The translations under genes and the position numbers were made by a program. A model generated the notes under the pieces. The model ran no database searches. It had not been told where the DNA came from and saw only the letters and a program-made list of their open reading frames with translations. DNA of 56,625 nucleotides. It comes from an uncultured Anaerosolibacter sp. Its GTDB lineage: Bacteria > Bacillota_A > Clostridia > Peptostreptococcales > Thermotaleaceae. The stretch is taken from positions 1 to 56,625 of the forward strand of contig CALECF010000021.1 of NCBI GenBank assembly GCA_937948705.1, given 5' to 3'. The stretch's first letter is position 1; each line of letters opens with the position of its first letter. Of this stretch, positions 45,219 to 54,950 are shown one piece after another.

Positions 45219-46226
45219 CTATTTTTTCATGGTAGATTTTCTTATGAGAAGATTGGTACTTAACACAATCTCCTTTTTTCTTGGATTCTTCTTCTCAAGG
45301 ACACTAATAAGCATACTTGCTGCTTGATATCCCATTTCATAATTGGGCTGCTTGATCGTTGTAAGTTCAGGATCAATCAAACTAGCCAGATATATATCAT
45401 CAAAACCTACAATCCCCACATCATAGGGAATACTTATTCCTTCTTCCTTCAAAGATTTAATGGCTCCGATGGCAATCAGGTCATCTCCGCAAAACAAACT
45501 ATCAAACTTTATATTTTTCTCGATAAGTATCTTTACTGCCTCATATCCCCACTCACTTTTATACTCACCCTCCAGCATCATTGCATCCTCATCCGGAATA
45601 TGAAAATCTGTTAAAGCTTTCTTGTACCCCTCATAGCGGTCTATACCAGGCTTGCTCAATAAAGGCCCTGATATAAAGACAATTTTCTTATATCCACTTT
45701 GTAAAAGGTGTTGTGTACCCTCATACGCCCCTTGAAAGTTATTTACAGTTATTTTACCTTTGACACCCTTAAAGTCAATATCCCTATCAACCAAGATGAT
45801 CGGAATAGATGTGTGCTGTAAATTTTCAAAGCCGTTGGTTCTTTTCGACGAAGCTGTGAAAATAATCCCATCGATCATTTTCTCGATCAGCATATTAATA
45901 TATTTCTCTTCTTTGGTTAAGACATCATCAGTATTACAAAATATAATATTATAGCCCTCTTCATTGGCCTTATCCTCTGCACCTCTAGCAAGTTCAGGAA
46001 AAAAGGGGTTTCTTATATCAGGGATAACCAACCCGATTGTTTTTGTTTTTTTTGTAACCAAACTTCTTGCCATAATATTAGGAACATAATTATATTCCTT
46101 TATAATTCTTCTTACTCTATCTTTCGTTGCCTGGCCTATGTCATCATCCTTATTATTTATAACCTTTGATACTGTAGCTGTAGAAACCTCCGCAATTCTT
46201 GCAATATCCTTAATTGTTACTTTCAT
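45219..46226 (-). CDS. rbsR: LacI-family ribose operon repressor
   Basis: A 335-aa protein: HTH TIKDIARIAEVSTATVSKVINN at the N-terminus and a ribose-binding-type effector domain. It is the first gene of the rbsRKDACB operon, the same order as in Bacillus subtilis. It probably represses its own operon through the 33-bp palindrome at 46243-46275 and is released by ribose or a phosphorylated product. Confidence 0.92.
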   Translation of the reverse strand: MKVTIKDIARIAEVSTATVSKVINNKDDDIGQATKDRVRRIIKEYNYVPNIMARSLVTKKTKTIGLVIPDIRNPFFPELARGAEDKANEEGYNIIFCNTDDVLTKEEKYINMLIEKMIDGIIFTASSKRTNGFENLQHTSIPIILVDRDIDFKGVKGKITVNNFQGAYEGTQHLLQSGYKKIVFISGPLLSKPGIDRYEGYKKALTDFHIPDEDAMMLEGEYKSEWGYEAVKILIEKNIKFDSLFCGDDLIAIGAIKSLKEEGISIPYDVGIVGFDDIYLASLIDPELTTIKQPNYEMGYQAASMLISVLEKKNPRKKEIVLSTNLLIRKSTMKK

Positions 46227-46242
46227 TCTAAGCCTCCTAATG

Positions 46243-46275
46243 CTACTTAAACGGTTTACTAAACCGTTTAAGTAG
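46243..46275. promoter_or_regulatory. RbsR operator
   Basis: A perfect 16-bp inverted repeat around a single central base (CTACTTAAACGGTTTA, C, then its complement). It contains two AAACGGTTTA-type LacI half-site pairs and starts one base after the -10 box. Confidence 0.85.
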
Positions 46276-46304
46276 ATTATACATCCATCTTATTTCTATT
46301 TCAA
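46276..46304 (-). promoter_or_regulatory. Promoter of the rbs operon
   Basis: -35 TTGAAA (46299-46304), a 17-bp spacer, and -10 TATAAT (46276-46281). The operator covers the start point. Confidence 0.8.
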
Positions 46305-46358
46305 TAAGAAAATGAATGTATTTAATATATTTTTTGAAAGCTTGTCCGTAATAAAAAA

Positions 46359-46396
46359 GCTGTCTCAAAATGATGTTAACATCATTTTGAGACAGC
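46359..46396 (-). terminator. Perfect 38-bp palindromic terminator of the TRAP operon
   Basis: GCTGTCTCAAAATGATGTT and its exact complement, followed by TTTTTT on the minus strand, behind the fused permease gene. Confidence 0.88.
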
Positions 46397-46418
46397 CTCT
46401 CATTTTCACTATATGAAT

Positions 46419-48377
46419 CTATGCTAGTGCTTTTCCCCTAGATTTTGTCTTTTGCATGAAAAATACTGCTGCGATAGCTACGGCTCCTATTGCATTCAAT
46501 TTCAATGCAGTTGTTACTAGAAGTATACCACCTACCAAGAATATAGCGCGCTCAATGATTGACATATTGCTCATAAAGTAACCCGTCAATGCAGATGCGA
46601 CACAGACAATACCGATTAACGCGGTGACAATCATCACAATCATATTCATAAAGGTTACATCAATGAGTAGCATTTCCGGACTATACACAAAGATGAACGG
46701 TATGATAAAGGCTGCAATAGCTAATCTGGCAGCCTGCATTCCTGTTCTCATAGGCTCTGATTTTGCTACGCCTGCTGCGGCAACAGCAGCTAGACAAACT
46801 GGTGGTGTAACATCTGCTACAATTCCAAAATAAAAAGCAAACATATGGGCAGCCAATACAGGAACATTTAGCATCATTAATGCAGGTGCAGCGATAGTCG
46901 CTGTAATCACATAGTTTGCTGTAGTAGGCACACCAATTCCTAAAATTAAAGAAGTGACCATTGTGAAGAACAATGTTAATAAAAGATTACCATTTGCGAT
47001 GCTTACAAGAATAGAACCCATTTTTAATCCTAATCCTGTTTGGGTAACTACCCCAATAATAATTCCTGCACATGCACATGCCGCAATTACTGTCAACGCA
47101 CTTCTTGCACCTTTTTCAAGTCCATTCACTACATCTTTAAAACTCAATCTAGTTTCTTTCTTAATAGCAGCACAAAGGATGGACGTAACAATAGCTCCTA
47201 AAGCTGCTCTCACAGGTGTATATCCTGCGATCAATAAATAGATAACGATAATGATTGGAACAAGTAGGTGTCCCCTTGTTTTCATAATATTGCCCAGCTT
47301 AGGGAGTTCTTCTTTTGAGAGTCCCTTTAACCCTAATTTTTTCGCTTCAAAGTGAACTCCAGCCCAAACTCCAAAATAGTATAACAGAGCAGGAATTGCT
47401 GCTGCACTGATTACCCTCACATAAGGGGTGTTGGTAAACTCAGCCATTAGAAATGCTGCAGCCCCCATGATAGGTGGCATTAACTGCCCGCCCGTAGAAG
47501 CTGTAGCCTCTACAGCACCTGCAAACTCACTCTTGTACCCCAATTTTTTCATCATAGGAATGGTGAAGCTGCCTGTTCCAACCACATTGGCTACTGAACT
47601 TCCCGTAAGAGTACCCATAAGTGCACTAGAAATTACAGCAACCTTTGCAGGCCCACCTGCTGCAAATCCTGCGATGGAGTTAGCTGCATCAATGAAAAAT
47701 TCTCCCATACCTGTTTTTTCGAGATACGCTCCAAATAAAAGAAACATAAATATAAAGGTTGAGGAAACACCAATTGGGATTCCAAATATACCCTCCGTCG
47801 TAAAAAACAACTGCTGTATTAAATCATCTAACGCAACACCCCTATGGGCTAATCGACCGGGAATATAAGGACCTAATAAAGCATATCCCATAAACAAAAC
47901 TGCAATGATGACCATGGGCCAACCAATTACCCGTCTAGCTGCTTCCAATACGAGTATAACAGCAATCAATCCAACAATCATATCCAGCGTCGTTACTCTT
48001 CCAGCTCTGAATACTAAATCTTTATAAAATACAACAACATACATACTTACTGTTGCAGCAGCAATCGCCAAGCCTATATCCACTGGATGCATTTTTTTCC
48101 TAGACCAATTTTGTCTAGATGGGTACAATAGGAACACTAAGCCTAATCCAAAGGCTAAATGAACAGCCCTCTGTAGCATAGCATCTAATACACCAAAAAT
48201 CCCTGTGTATAATTGAAATAATGTAAAACAGATTAAAATGGCAGATACTATCTTGGCTGAAACACCCTTAAGGTCACGGGAGTCTGAACCCTTATCATAT
48301 TTTCTTAAAAGTTCATCGGTATTCTGTTCACTAGTTTCCGCTGAGGATTCAAATTCTATTTGGTTATCTTGACTCAT
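46419..48377 (-). CDS. TRAP transporter fused permease (4TM-12TM, DctQM type)
   Basis: A 652-aa protein, highly hydrophobic after an acidic N-terminus. Small-subunit-like helices (about 45-135) are fused to the large DctM subunit, with SSVANVVGTGSFTIPMMKKLGY, ATASTGGQLMPPIMGAAAFLM and GIGVPTTANYVITATIAAPAL. It would import an unidentified substrate with Na+ or H+. The operon with DUF1850 and TAXI proteins is the common arrangement for this subtype. Confidence 0.93.
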   Translation of the reverse strand: MSQDNQIEFESSAETSEQNTDELLRKYDKGSDSRDLKGVSAKIVSAILICFTLFQLYTGIFGVLDAMLQRAVHLAFGLGLVFLLYPSRQNWSRKKMHPVDIGLAIAAATVSMYVVVFYKDLVFRAGRVTTLDMIVGLIAVILVLEAARRVIGWPMVIIAVLFMGYALLGPYIPGRLAHRGVALDDLIQQLFFTTEGIFGIPIGVSSTFIFMFLLFGAYLEKTGMGEFFIDAANSIAGFAAGGPAKVAVISSALMGTLTGSSVANVVGTGSFTIPMMKKLGYKSEFAGAVEATASTGGQLMPPIMGAAAFLMAEFTNTPYVRVISAAAIPALLYYFGVWAGVHFEAKKLGLKGLSKEELPKLGNIMKTRGHLLVPIIIVIYLLIAGYTPVRAALGAIVTSILCAAIKKETRLSFKDVVNGLEKGARSALTVIAACACAGIIIGVVTQTGLGLKMGSILVSIANGNLLLTLFFTMVTSLILGIGVPTTANYVITATIAAPALMMLNVPVLAAHMFAFYFGIVADVTPPVCLAAVAAAGVAKSEPMRTGMQAARLAIAAFIIPFIFVYSPEMLLIDVTFMNMIVMIVTALIGIVCVASALTGYFMSNMSIIERAIFLVGGILLVTTALKLNAIGAVAIAAVFFMQKTKSRGKALA

Positions 48378-48501
48378 TATTTATCCCCTTTCTCAGCATG
48401 TTAAGTTCAAGGTGCAGTAGTTAAAATACTTAAATTACTATTGACGTAAAATGATTCTCAAACCGCCTTATATATAAGGCAGTTTGAGAATAAACAAATC
48501 A

Positions 48502-49026
48502 TCAGAAAACGATATGTATTTTTCTTCCTAACTTTAAAACCCATCGACCTACTGCAGATAATTCAATCAAACCGTCGGCCTCCGTTACCAGATCTATCAG
48601 TTCATACCGCGTTTCCCCAATACTCACCCAATGTTCTGGAATAGGAGATACCCTTAATTTAATGGAGTTAAAAGGTCTTTCCATCTTTAACACAAATTTC
48701 CCATCCTCCATATCAAACTGCCCCACCTCTTGGGTGAAAGGCAATCCTACCCCAAAAGACTCATAAATCGTTTTGTAAAGCATCAAGGTATTATCCTGCT
48801 CAGCTCTAAAAAACTCTTCTACAGGTGTTAATTGAACAGAATGAATATATCCTAAAGTAAACGTATTATCAGGAAGAAAAAACGTTTGCTCAAGATCGTG
48901 ATCGATGTCTTTTATGATTAACACCTTCCCATAGTCTATACACGTTATTAATAGTATAGCCGTAAGGGTAATGAAAAGAAGAATATGCTTTCTATTTAGG
49001 ATACTTTTTCTACTATGATTCCTCAA
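48502..49026 (-). CDS. DUF1850 domain protein of a TAXI-TRAP operon
   Basis: A 174-aa protein with an N-terminal membrane helix (about 12-30), then a mostly beta domain with FTLGYIHSVQLTPVEEFFRAE (about 52), the DUF1850 hallmark. This family is almost always found beside TAXI binding proteins and fused TRAP permeases; its role is not known. It starts with TTG (AAGGAGC about 9 nt upstream), 15 bp behind the TAXI gene. Confidence 0.85.
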   Translation of the reverse strand: MRNHSRKSILNRKHILLFITLTAILLITCIDYGKVLIIKDIDHDLEQTFFLPDNTFTLGYIHSVQLTPVEEFFRAEQDNTLMLYKTIYESFGVGLPFTQEVGQFDMEDGKFVLKMERPFNSIKLRVSPIPEHWVSIGETRYELIDLVTEADGLIELSAVGRWVLKLGRKIHIVF

Positions 49027-49041
49027 CGTATGTTAAGCTCC

Positions 49042-50049
49042 TTATTTTAATAATCCTTCTTCTTTGAAATATTTCTCAGCACCTGGATGTAATGTGATAG
49101 ACATTCCATCTAAAGCTGTTTCTTTTGTAATGTTTTTGCCTACATTGTGGGCTGCTACAACTCTAGCTTGGTTCGCATAGATCGTCTTCACTAGATCATA
49201 AGCTAACTCATCAGTCATCTCAGCATTTACAGCTAGCATCGCTTTTACTGTTAGTGTTTCAACATCTGTTGTTTGTCCGTTGTATGTATTTGCAGGGATT
49301 GTAAACTTTGTAAAGAATTTATAATCTGCTAATAATTTATCCGCAACAGCTCCATCTACTGGTACTACATATACTTCTCTTTGAGCTCCAAGATCTTGAA
49401 TTGCAGCTGTAGGTATTCCTGCTGTAAGGAATGCTACGTCTACCTGCTTATCCTTTAATCCTGCTGATGCTTCTGCAAAAGAAAGGAACTTAGCATTGAT
49501 GTCCTTTTCAAAATCCAAACCAGCTGCAGCAATAATTTGTCTTGCATTTGCCTCAACACCACTACCAATCGCTCCAACAGCAATATTCTTTCCTTTTAAA
49601 TCTGCTATAGATTTGATTTTTGGGTCTGCAGTGATGATTTGAAGAGGCTCAGAATACATAGTAACTAAACCACGAATATCTGCATATTTTCCATCTTTGA
49701 ACATCTCCGCGCCATTTTCTGTGTACCATGCAACGTCATTTTGAACAATAACTACTTCAACTTTTTTATCTTTTAATAAGTTAATGTTCGCTACGGAAGC
49801 ACCTGTACTTTGTGCAGTCGCATTAACACCTTCAATGTTGTTATTCCATATTTCTGCAAACGCCCCGCCTAGTGGGAAATATGTACCTGCTGTTCCACCT
49901 GTACCTATATTAACGAAAACTTGTTCTGCTTTCTTTTCTGGTGCCGCTGTAGCTGGTTGCTCAGCTGGCTTGCTTGTACACCCTGCGAACAAACCAATTG
50001 ACATAGCTAGTATCATTAAAACTGCAATCACTTTAAATATTTTTTTCAT
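49042..50049 (-). CDS. TAXI-family TRAP transporter solute-binding lipoprotein
   Basis: About 335 aa. A lipoprotein signal (GLFAGC) is followed by a low-complexity linker (PAEQPATAAPEKKAEQ) and a periplasmic binding fold with NIGTGGTAGTYFPLGGAFAEIWN and GIPTAAIQDLG. TAXI proteins often bind glutamate, 2-oxoglutarate or related acids, but the ligand here is open. ATG 50049 follows GGGGG; the frame open to 50073 lacks an SD. It is the first gene of the operon. Confidence 0.92.
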   Translation of the reverse strand: MKKIFKVIAVLMILAMSIGLFAGCTSKPAEQPATAAPEKKAEQVFVNIGTGGTAGTYFPLGGAFAEIWNNNIEGVNATAQSTGASVANINLLKDKKVEVVIVQNDVAWYTENGAEMFKDGKYADIRGLVTMYSEPLQIITADPKIKSIADLKGKNIAVGAIGSGVEANARQIIAAAGLDFEKDINAKFLSFAEASAGLKDKQVDVAFLTAGIPTAAIQDLGAQREVYVVPVDGAVADKLLADYKFFTKFTIPANTYNGQTTDVETLTVKAMLAVNAEMTDELAYDLVKTIYANQARVVAAHNVGKNITKETALDGMSITLHPGAEKYFKEEGLLK

Positions 50050-50529
50050 TACTTTTCCCCCTCTAATTTTCATATCCTTCTTATTAATTGCCTTGCTATT
50101 GCTTTTGTCCCCCCTTTTTGCAAGGATTATGTTTCAAAACTTTATCTACACTCATGTGGATACTTTTTTGTACACACATATTGTATATTTCATATAGTGA
50201 CGCTCGAACCTTATTACCGTGAGATTAAGGAATAATAGTTATATAAAACAGAATGATTATTAGCATTTGTTTCATTATTTTCTAATTATAGCATAATACG
50301 CTTTTTTTTACATCAATTTATTAACTTTTTGTAATATTGAAGAAATATTTATGCCCTATAACAATCAATACATTATTTTTATCCACTACATCTAGAGACG
50401 ATGGCGCATTATTAATCCGATCAAGGATATCGGAGATTTCTCAGTATTAATGATATGATTAAATGATTATGATTGCATTCATTCGGTGTAAACATCATCA
50501 ATGAAAGTTTATAGACACTGTGTCGCTAT
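50050..50529. other. Intergenic region upstream of the TRAP operon
   Basis: No credible gene lies here. It must hold the promoter of the TAXI gene, but I cannot fix it with confidence. A small hairpin (TCCGAT-7 nt-ATCGGA) is at 50416-50434. Confidence 0.4.
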
Positions 50530-50564
50530 AAAGCCCCATATCCTTCAAAGGATATGAGGCTTTA
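50530..50564 (-). terminator. Terminator of the 111-aa gene
   Basis: AAAGCC.CATATCCTT-CAA-AGGATATG.GGCTTT with flanking A/T, behind the stop at 50583. Confidence 0.75.
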
Positions 50565-50582
50565 TCATTTATAATAGGATTT

Positions 50583-50918
50583 TTAAACATCTACCTTTCC
50601 TAATACGATAAGATCGTCTCCCAAAATTTCGTCTAGAAATTCAATGGTTTCCACTTTGGCTTCCCCACTAATTGCAGGCAGTTCAAGAATTGAAACATTG
50701 TATCCTTCCAGCAGTTTTTGCTTGGCATCTTCCTTAAACCATCCAAGGTAGATACATACACGATCATTCATACTAAAACCTTTGCCGCAATACATGCTTA
50801 TCTCGTGTAAATCACCCTCCGTAGCAATCTCCTTAACAGAATATGCTTTGATTTTTTCTAACATTTTCATCTCTACATTTTTATAAGCGATAACAACTAC
50901 TTTATACTTAATACTCAC
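50583..50918 (-). CDS. Hypothetical protein, 111 aa
   Basis: An alpha/beta soluble protein beginning with a strand (YKVVVIAYKN) and containing GKGFSMNDRVCIYLGW. It starts with GTG behind GGAGGGG. I recognise no family. It is monocistronic, divergent from the LysM gene. Confidence 0.55.
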   Translation of the reverse strand: MSIKYKVVVIAYKNVEMKMLEKIKAYSVKEIATEGDLHEISMYCGKGFSMNDRVCIYLGWFKEDAKQKLLEGYNVSILELPAISGEAKVETIEFLDEILGDDLIVLGKVDV

Positions 50919-51089
50919 AAAAACCCCTCCAATCCCCTTATTTAATACATTTCAATTATACTATTTTTTCCATATATATGTATATAGACATTCTTACTAC
51001 ATCTCCAGAAGCAGAGTGATAATGGTAACCTTACTAAGAAAACTGACATATTATATTATGCGAATTGTTATATAAAAGGAGTGATACTA

Positions 51090-52316
51090 TTGAAACCTTA
51101 TGCCGTTAAGCCTGGTGATACCTTATATTACATTGCGATGCGATACAGAGTTAGCATACCGCAGATAGTAGCCCTCAATCCAGGTTTAAATCCTGACCTT
51201 ATTTTTGTTGGACAGATTATAAATTTGCCCCAAGGGGCAGAAGCTATGCCAATTATATATATTGTCAGACCGGGGGATGCACTCTATAAGATAGCATATC
51301 GATTTGATGTATCTTTAGGGGCTCTACTGGCAGCCAATCCACAATTGACTAATTTCAATTTGATATATCCTGGAATGCGCATAACCATTCCTGAACCCGA
51401 ACCTATCATAGAGGGTATCATCCTGGATTTTGTTCCCACTGATGCAATTTTGGATCCAACAAGACCTGTTATTTATTTATTCAACAAAGCAAATAACAGA
51501 TTGTATGCTATAAACTACGATTCCAAAGCTGTCCAATTTATTCAATTTAATTTGCCCGTTGAAACATTTACCTTTGTTAATGGAAATATCTACGTTGCGC
51601 TGTTAATTAGCGGACATCAATATTATAGTCAACTCCCAGGAACAGGCGCAGTGGCAGTTGTGGATAGCACAACCTTTAGGATACAAAAACAATTCAATGT
51701 CAGTATTGACCCATTCGATATCGCAGCTGACGCAAACGATTTTATATATATCCCTGGCGGTTCTAGCCAATGGACTGATATTAAGAGTTTTTCAGTTGAA
51801 ACGCAAGCAGAAATTTCCAAAGCCCGTATTCGTCATAGAAGCTATGCCAAAATGCATCCAATTTTTGATCGGATCTACACAATCACTACAGACACTTCGC
51901 CACGAGATATAACCGCTTATAATGTTTCTGACGGTATCTTAAAAGATTCCTATGATTCACCCTACCACGGTGATTATCCATTGAACCCTTACTTTAAGAT
52001 ATCACCAGATGGAAAATATATATTCAACAGCGCTGGTACTGTTTTCACCATTGCTATCAACAAGAGCGAAGATATGAAATTTTACACCAACCTAAATCGA
52101 CCTTTTGTTGATATTGCTTTCAATATAGAAACCAATAGGTTTTATATAGCCGAACCAGGAAAAAATATTATTGCATATGATTACTCCACATTCTTGCCTG
52201 TTACTACCTATTTAACCCAAGGTGTGACCATTCGTTTGTTTAATAGGGGTAATCAGCTTATCTCTGTGTCAAGGGGAATAAACAATAAATACTTTATTGA
52301 GTTTATAGAAGTCTAA
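51090..52316 (+). CDS. LysM protein with C-terminal propeller-like domain
   Basis: About 408 aa from TTG 51090 (AAAGGAG 9 nt upstream; a GTG at 51081 abuts the SD). Two LysM repeats (about 1-47 and 53-100: VKPGDTLYYIAMRY, VRPGDALYKIAYRF) are followed by a linker and about 290 residues of WD/YVTN-like beta repeats (PVIYLFNKANNRLYAI, DIAADANDFIYIPGG, KISPDGKYIFNSA). There is no signal peptide, so it may bind cortex or spore peptidoglycan from inside the mother cell, as with other LysM proteins of spore formers (inference). Confidence 0.8.
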   Translation: MKPYAVKPGDTLYYIAMRYRVSIPQIVALNPGLNPDLIFVGQIINLPQGAEAMPIIYIVRPGDALYKIAYRFDVSLGALLAANPQLTNFNLIYPGMRITIPEPEPIIEGIILDFVPTDAILDPTRPVIYLFNKANNRLYAINYDSKAVQFIQFNLPVETFTFVNGNIYVALLISGHQYYSQLPGTGAVAVVDSTTFRIQKQFNVSIDPFDIAADANDFIYIPGGSSQWTDIKSFSVETQAEISKARIRHRSYAKMHPIFDRIYTITTDTSPRDITAYNVSDGILKDSYDSPYHGDYPLNPYFKISPDGKYIFNSAGTVFTIAINKSEDMKFYTNLNRPFVDIAFNIETNRFYIAEPGKNIIAYDYSTFLPVTTYLTQGVTIRLFNRGNQLISVSRGINNKYFIEFIEV

Positions 52317-52358
52317 TTTGTTCAGAGGTTAAAATATACTAGCATTGACAGAAATTAT

Positions 52359-52395
52359 AACAAATTCGACCACTCATTAAGTGGTCGAATTTGTT
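52359..52395. terminator. Bidirectional terminator
   Basis: AACAAATTCGACCAC-7 nt-GTGGTCGAATTTGTT between the convergent LysM and protease genes. Confidence 0.85.
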
Positions 52396-52436
52396 ATTTT
52401 CTAATAATACATATAGCTTTTTTCTTTAACTCTTTC

Positions 52437-52811
52437 TTAACGAGATATTTGTATATTCTTAAGATCTATGATGAATCCACCTTCCAATAAAAAATCTAGA
52501 CCTAAAAGTCCATTGATATCTTCATATGGAAACGAAGTAAAGTCTAATGCAACATTATTTGCAGTGAAGGTATCAATTTTTATTTTATCTATATTCTTGA
52601 TAAATGCATGTTCTTTTCCGCCTATACCATAGGATACCACAATTTCATCCTCAACACTCACCCTAATACCTATCTCATCTACTGCATCCTGAGAAAATAA
52701 AGAATGGGAAGCACCTGTATCTATGACAATATTATCGATTATTTTTGATTGTCCCATAAATTCGATTTCAACGGATGTAAATAATAATCCATCTCTAAGC
52801 TCGATATTCAT
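52437..52811 (-). CDS. Retropepsin-like aspartic protease
   Basis: A 124-aa single-domain protein with the retroviral-type active site DTGAS at 31-35, a flap-like segment and a C-terminal GLLGLDFLLEGGFIIDL, the usual second signature of the clan. It must dimerise to form a full active site. There is no signal peptide, so the target is cytoplasmic and unknown. It overlaps the upstream 87-aa gene by 17 bp, implying translational coupling. Confidence 0.85.
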   Translation of the reverse strand: MNIELRDGLLFTSVEIEFMGQSKIIDNIVIDTGASHSLFSQDAVDEIGIRVSVEDEIVVSYGIGGKEHAFIKNIDKIKIDTFTANNVALDFTSFPYEDINGLLGLDFLLEGGFIIDLKNIQISR

Positions 52812-53058
52812 TTTTAAATACTCTCCTTAGACCAATTCTACTTCGGATCTTCAAAACAATCTGTTCTTTGGATGTATGGTACACCAAAACATTGTTTTTC
52901 GAACTCAGCAGTTCATCCGTAGCTTGTAGTTCATCAACTGTTGCGATTACAGCCATTTCATCAATGTATTCCTTATCATCTTCCACATGAGACTTTAGAA
53001 CCTCAATTTTAACGAATTGATTGGGGAATACTTTCCTTACTTCTTCCCATTTCATCAT
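52795..53058 (-). CDS. Hypothetical protein coupled to the retropepsin-like protease
   Basis: About 87 aa from the ATG-ATG pair at 53055-53058 (GGAAGGTGAG upstream; the frame to 53103 has no SD). It is an acidic alpha/beta protein with VVIATVDEL-like strands and a C-terminal basic tail (KIRSRIGLRRVFKNEYRA). Its end overlaps the protease start. It may be the substrate, partner or inhibitor of the protease, judged from coupling only. Confidence 0.65.
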   Translation of the reverse strand: MMKWEEVRKVFPNQFVKIEVLKSHVEDDKEYIDEMAVIATVDELQATDELLSSKNNVLVYHTSKEQIVLKIRSRIGLRRVFKNEYRA

Positions 53059-53171
53059 TCTCACCTTCCCATTTTGATGAATGTAAAACTGATATGCTAG
53101 CATTTTGTTGTAATCAGCTTGTCTATATTCTCATTATAAATTATTTTCAATGAAAGTTAAATGTAGATACT

Positions 53172-54935
53172 TCACTGTTTACTATCTTGTATTTCATATC
53201 CCATATTTTTATAGCCACTGAGTCTTTTCCTGTACATTCTAAAGAGCATAGGTACCCTACTATCTACATAATCAAATATCTGTACCTTTCGCTTATTTGT
53301 ATGTAGCCTATGGAGTCTTCCTGCATATTGCTGCAAAGTTCCCTTCCAAGAAATTGGCATAGCCAAAAACAAGCAGTCTAATCTTGCATCATCAAAACCT
53401 TCTCCAATATACCTTCCCGTTGAAATAATTAATCGCTCCTCATGGTCTTGGATGCTATTTATTTGTTCCTCTAGAGCTTGTCTCTGTCTTTTACCCATTC
53501 CTCCACGAAAAACAATTATATTCTTTACAAATCCTCTAAGTCTTTCTTCAAAATAATCTACATGGGCAGTTCTTTCCGTCAATAATAGGGGTGTACATCC
53601 TTTCTCTATTGCCATTAAAACATCATTGAAAATCATATCATTTCTTTCTTCGTCGCAAATCATTAAACCATAGCTTTCTTGAATAGAGGGTTTCACTAAA
53701 TCGATAGGCGTCCGATACTGAAAATCTGTATTTCTTGGTATTACAATGTGCTTCATGTTGTTAGCCGCTATCAGCTGTTTTGTATCTACTTTATAACGGA
53801 TAGGACCACACTGCATCAATACGACGGGCTGGTGCCCGTCTTTTCTAGTTGGGGTGGCAGTTAATCCATAGACATATTTTGACTTAATCGTTTTCATTAC
53901 CTGTTCAAAACTAAAAGCAGAGACATGATGACATTCATCTACGATTACTTGTCCATACTCTTCTACTAATTTTTTCACTTGATTTCTAGAGATTAAACTT
54001 TGCATGATTGCTATATCAATAATTGCAGTTCTCTTATTTTTGCCTCCAACGATTTCTCCTATATTCTTTCTGTCAAAATCTAAAAAGGTTGACAACCGTT
54101 CCTTCCATTGGTCAAGGAGTTGTCTTCTATGTACAATAATTAACGTATTTACTTTTCGCTCGCCTATGATCCATGAGGCAATAACAGTTTTTCCAAAACC
54201 TGTAACAGCAGAAAGTACGCCTTGTTCTTCGGCATATAATGCTTCCGCAGCTCTTTTCTGCTCATTAGTCAATACACCAGTAAAAGCCGCCTCTATAGAT
54301 ATACCTTCATTTCGCTCTTCTTGTATTTTCAAATTAACCTCATTAACCTCTAAAATCTGCTTCACGCTTCCTATACAACACCTAGGTAAAACTAAGTATT
54401 TCATGTGTTCTTCAGAACAGTTTATTATTCTTGGCTTATTATATGTAGGAAGTCTCATAGCTTGGGCACGGTAAAACTCTGGATTATTAAAAACTGCTGT
54501 ACGAATTAAGTAGTTCATTAGCCTAGATGGTAATCCTTGCTTATCAATATATAGCATGTTGCCAACAATAGCTTTAACTTCCGCTGGAAGAGTTTCATTG
54601 ATTTTAAACCTTTCCAGGTTTATTTGCTTATTGCTGCTCCATAGATTTTCTGCTTCGTCTTCTACATCTATGTTTATGTTTGTTTGGAATGTACCAAGTA
54701 ACTCACTAGTCTGTTCTTCCAATTTTAAAATTACTTCTTCTACTTCTGAAAACCGCAACCGCTTTATGGTAGAAAGATAATGCCACTGATCTTTATATGG
54801 TAAAAGATTTTCATCTAAAAATATACTTTTGCCTTCAGTCCTAGGTATACCTTGTAATGGCAGTGCAATTAGGTTTCCAAATCCCCCTTTGGGCAAGGTA
54901 TCCTGATTTGGAAAAAGTCTGTCATAAGAGTCCAT
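53172..54935 (-). CDS. Helicase half of a TOTE-type primase-helicase (DEAD/DEAH superfamily 2)
   Basis: 587 aa from ATG 54935, which has no good SD. Residues 1-60 (SYDRLFPNQDTLPKGGFGNLIALPLQ) are the end of the primase domain. The SF2 helicase follows, with Walker A TGFGKT, DECHH, TATPTRKDG and motif VI YAGRLHRLH. It is in the same frame as the primase ORF and separated from it by a single TGA plus five sense codons, so it is the rest of one protein. Expression would need read-through or restart. Confidence 0.85.
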   Translation of the reverse strand: MDSYDRLFPNQDTLPKGGFGNLIALPLQGIPRTEGKSIFLDENLLPYKDQWHYLSTIKRLRFSEVEEVILKLEEQTSELLGTFQTNINIDVEDEAENLWSSNKQINLERFKINETLPAEVKAIVGNMLYIDKQGLPSRLMNYLIRTAVFNNPEFYRAQAMRLPTYNKPRIINCSEEHMKYLVLPRCCIGSVKQILEVNEVNLKIQEERNEGISIEAAFTGVLTNEQKRAAEALYAEEQGVLSAVTGFGKTVIASWIIGERKVNTLIIVHRRQLLDQWKERLSTFLDFDRKNIGEIVGGKNKRTAIIDIAIMQSLISRNQVKKLVEEYGQVIVDECHHVSAFSFEQVMKTIKSKYVYGLTATPTRKDGHQPVVLMQCGPIRYKVDTKQLIAANNMKHIVIPRNTDFQYRTPIDLVKPSIQESYGLMICDEERNDMIFNDVLMAIEKGCTPLLLTERTAHVDYFEERLRGFVKNIIVFRGGMGKRQRQALEEQINSIQDHEERLIISTGRYIGEGFDDARLDCLFLAMPISWKGTLQQYAGRLHRLHTNKRKVQIFDYVDSRVPMLFRMYRKRLSGYKNMGYEIQDSKQ

Positions 54936-54950
54936 ACCCAGTTGATGTCT

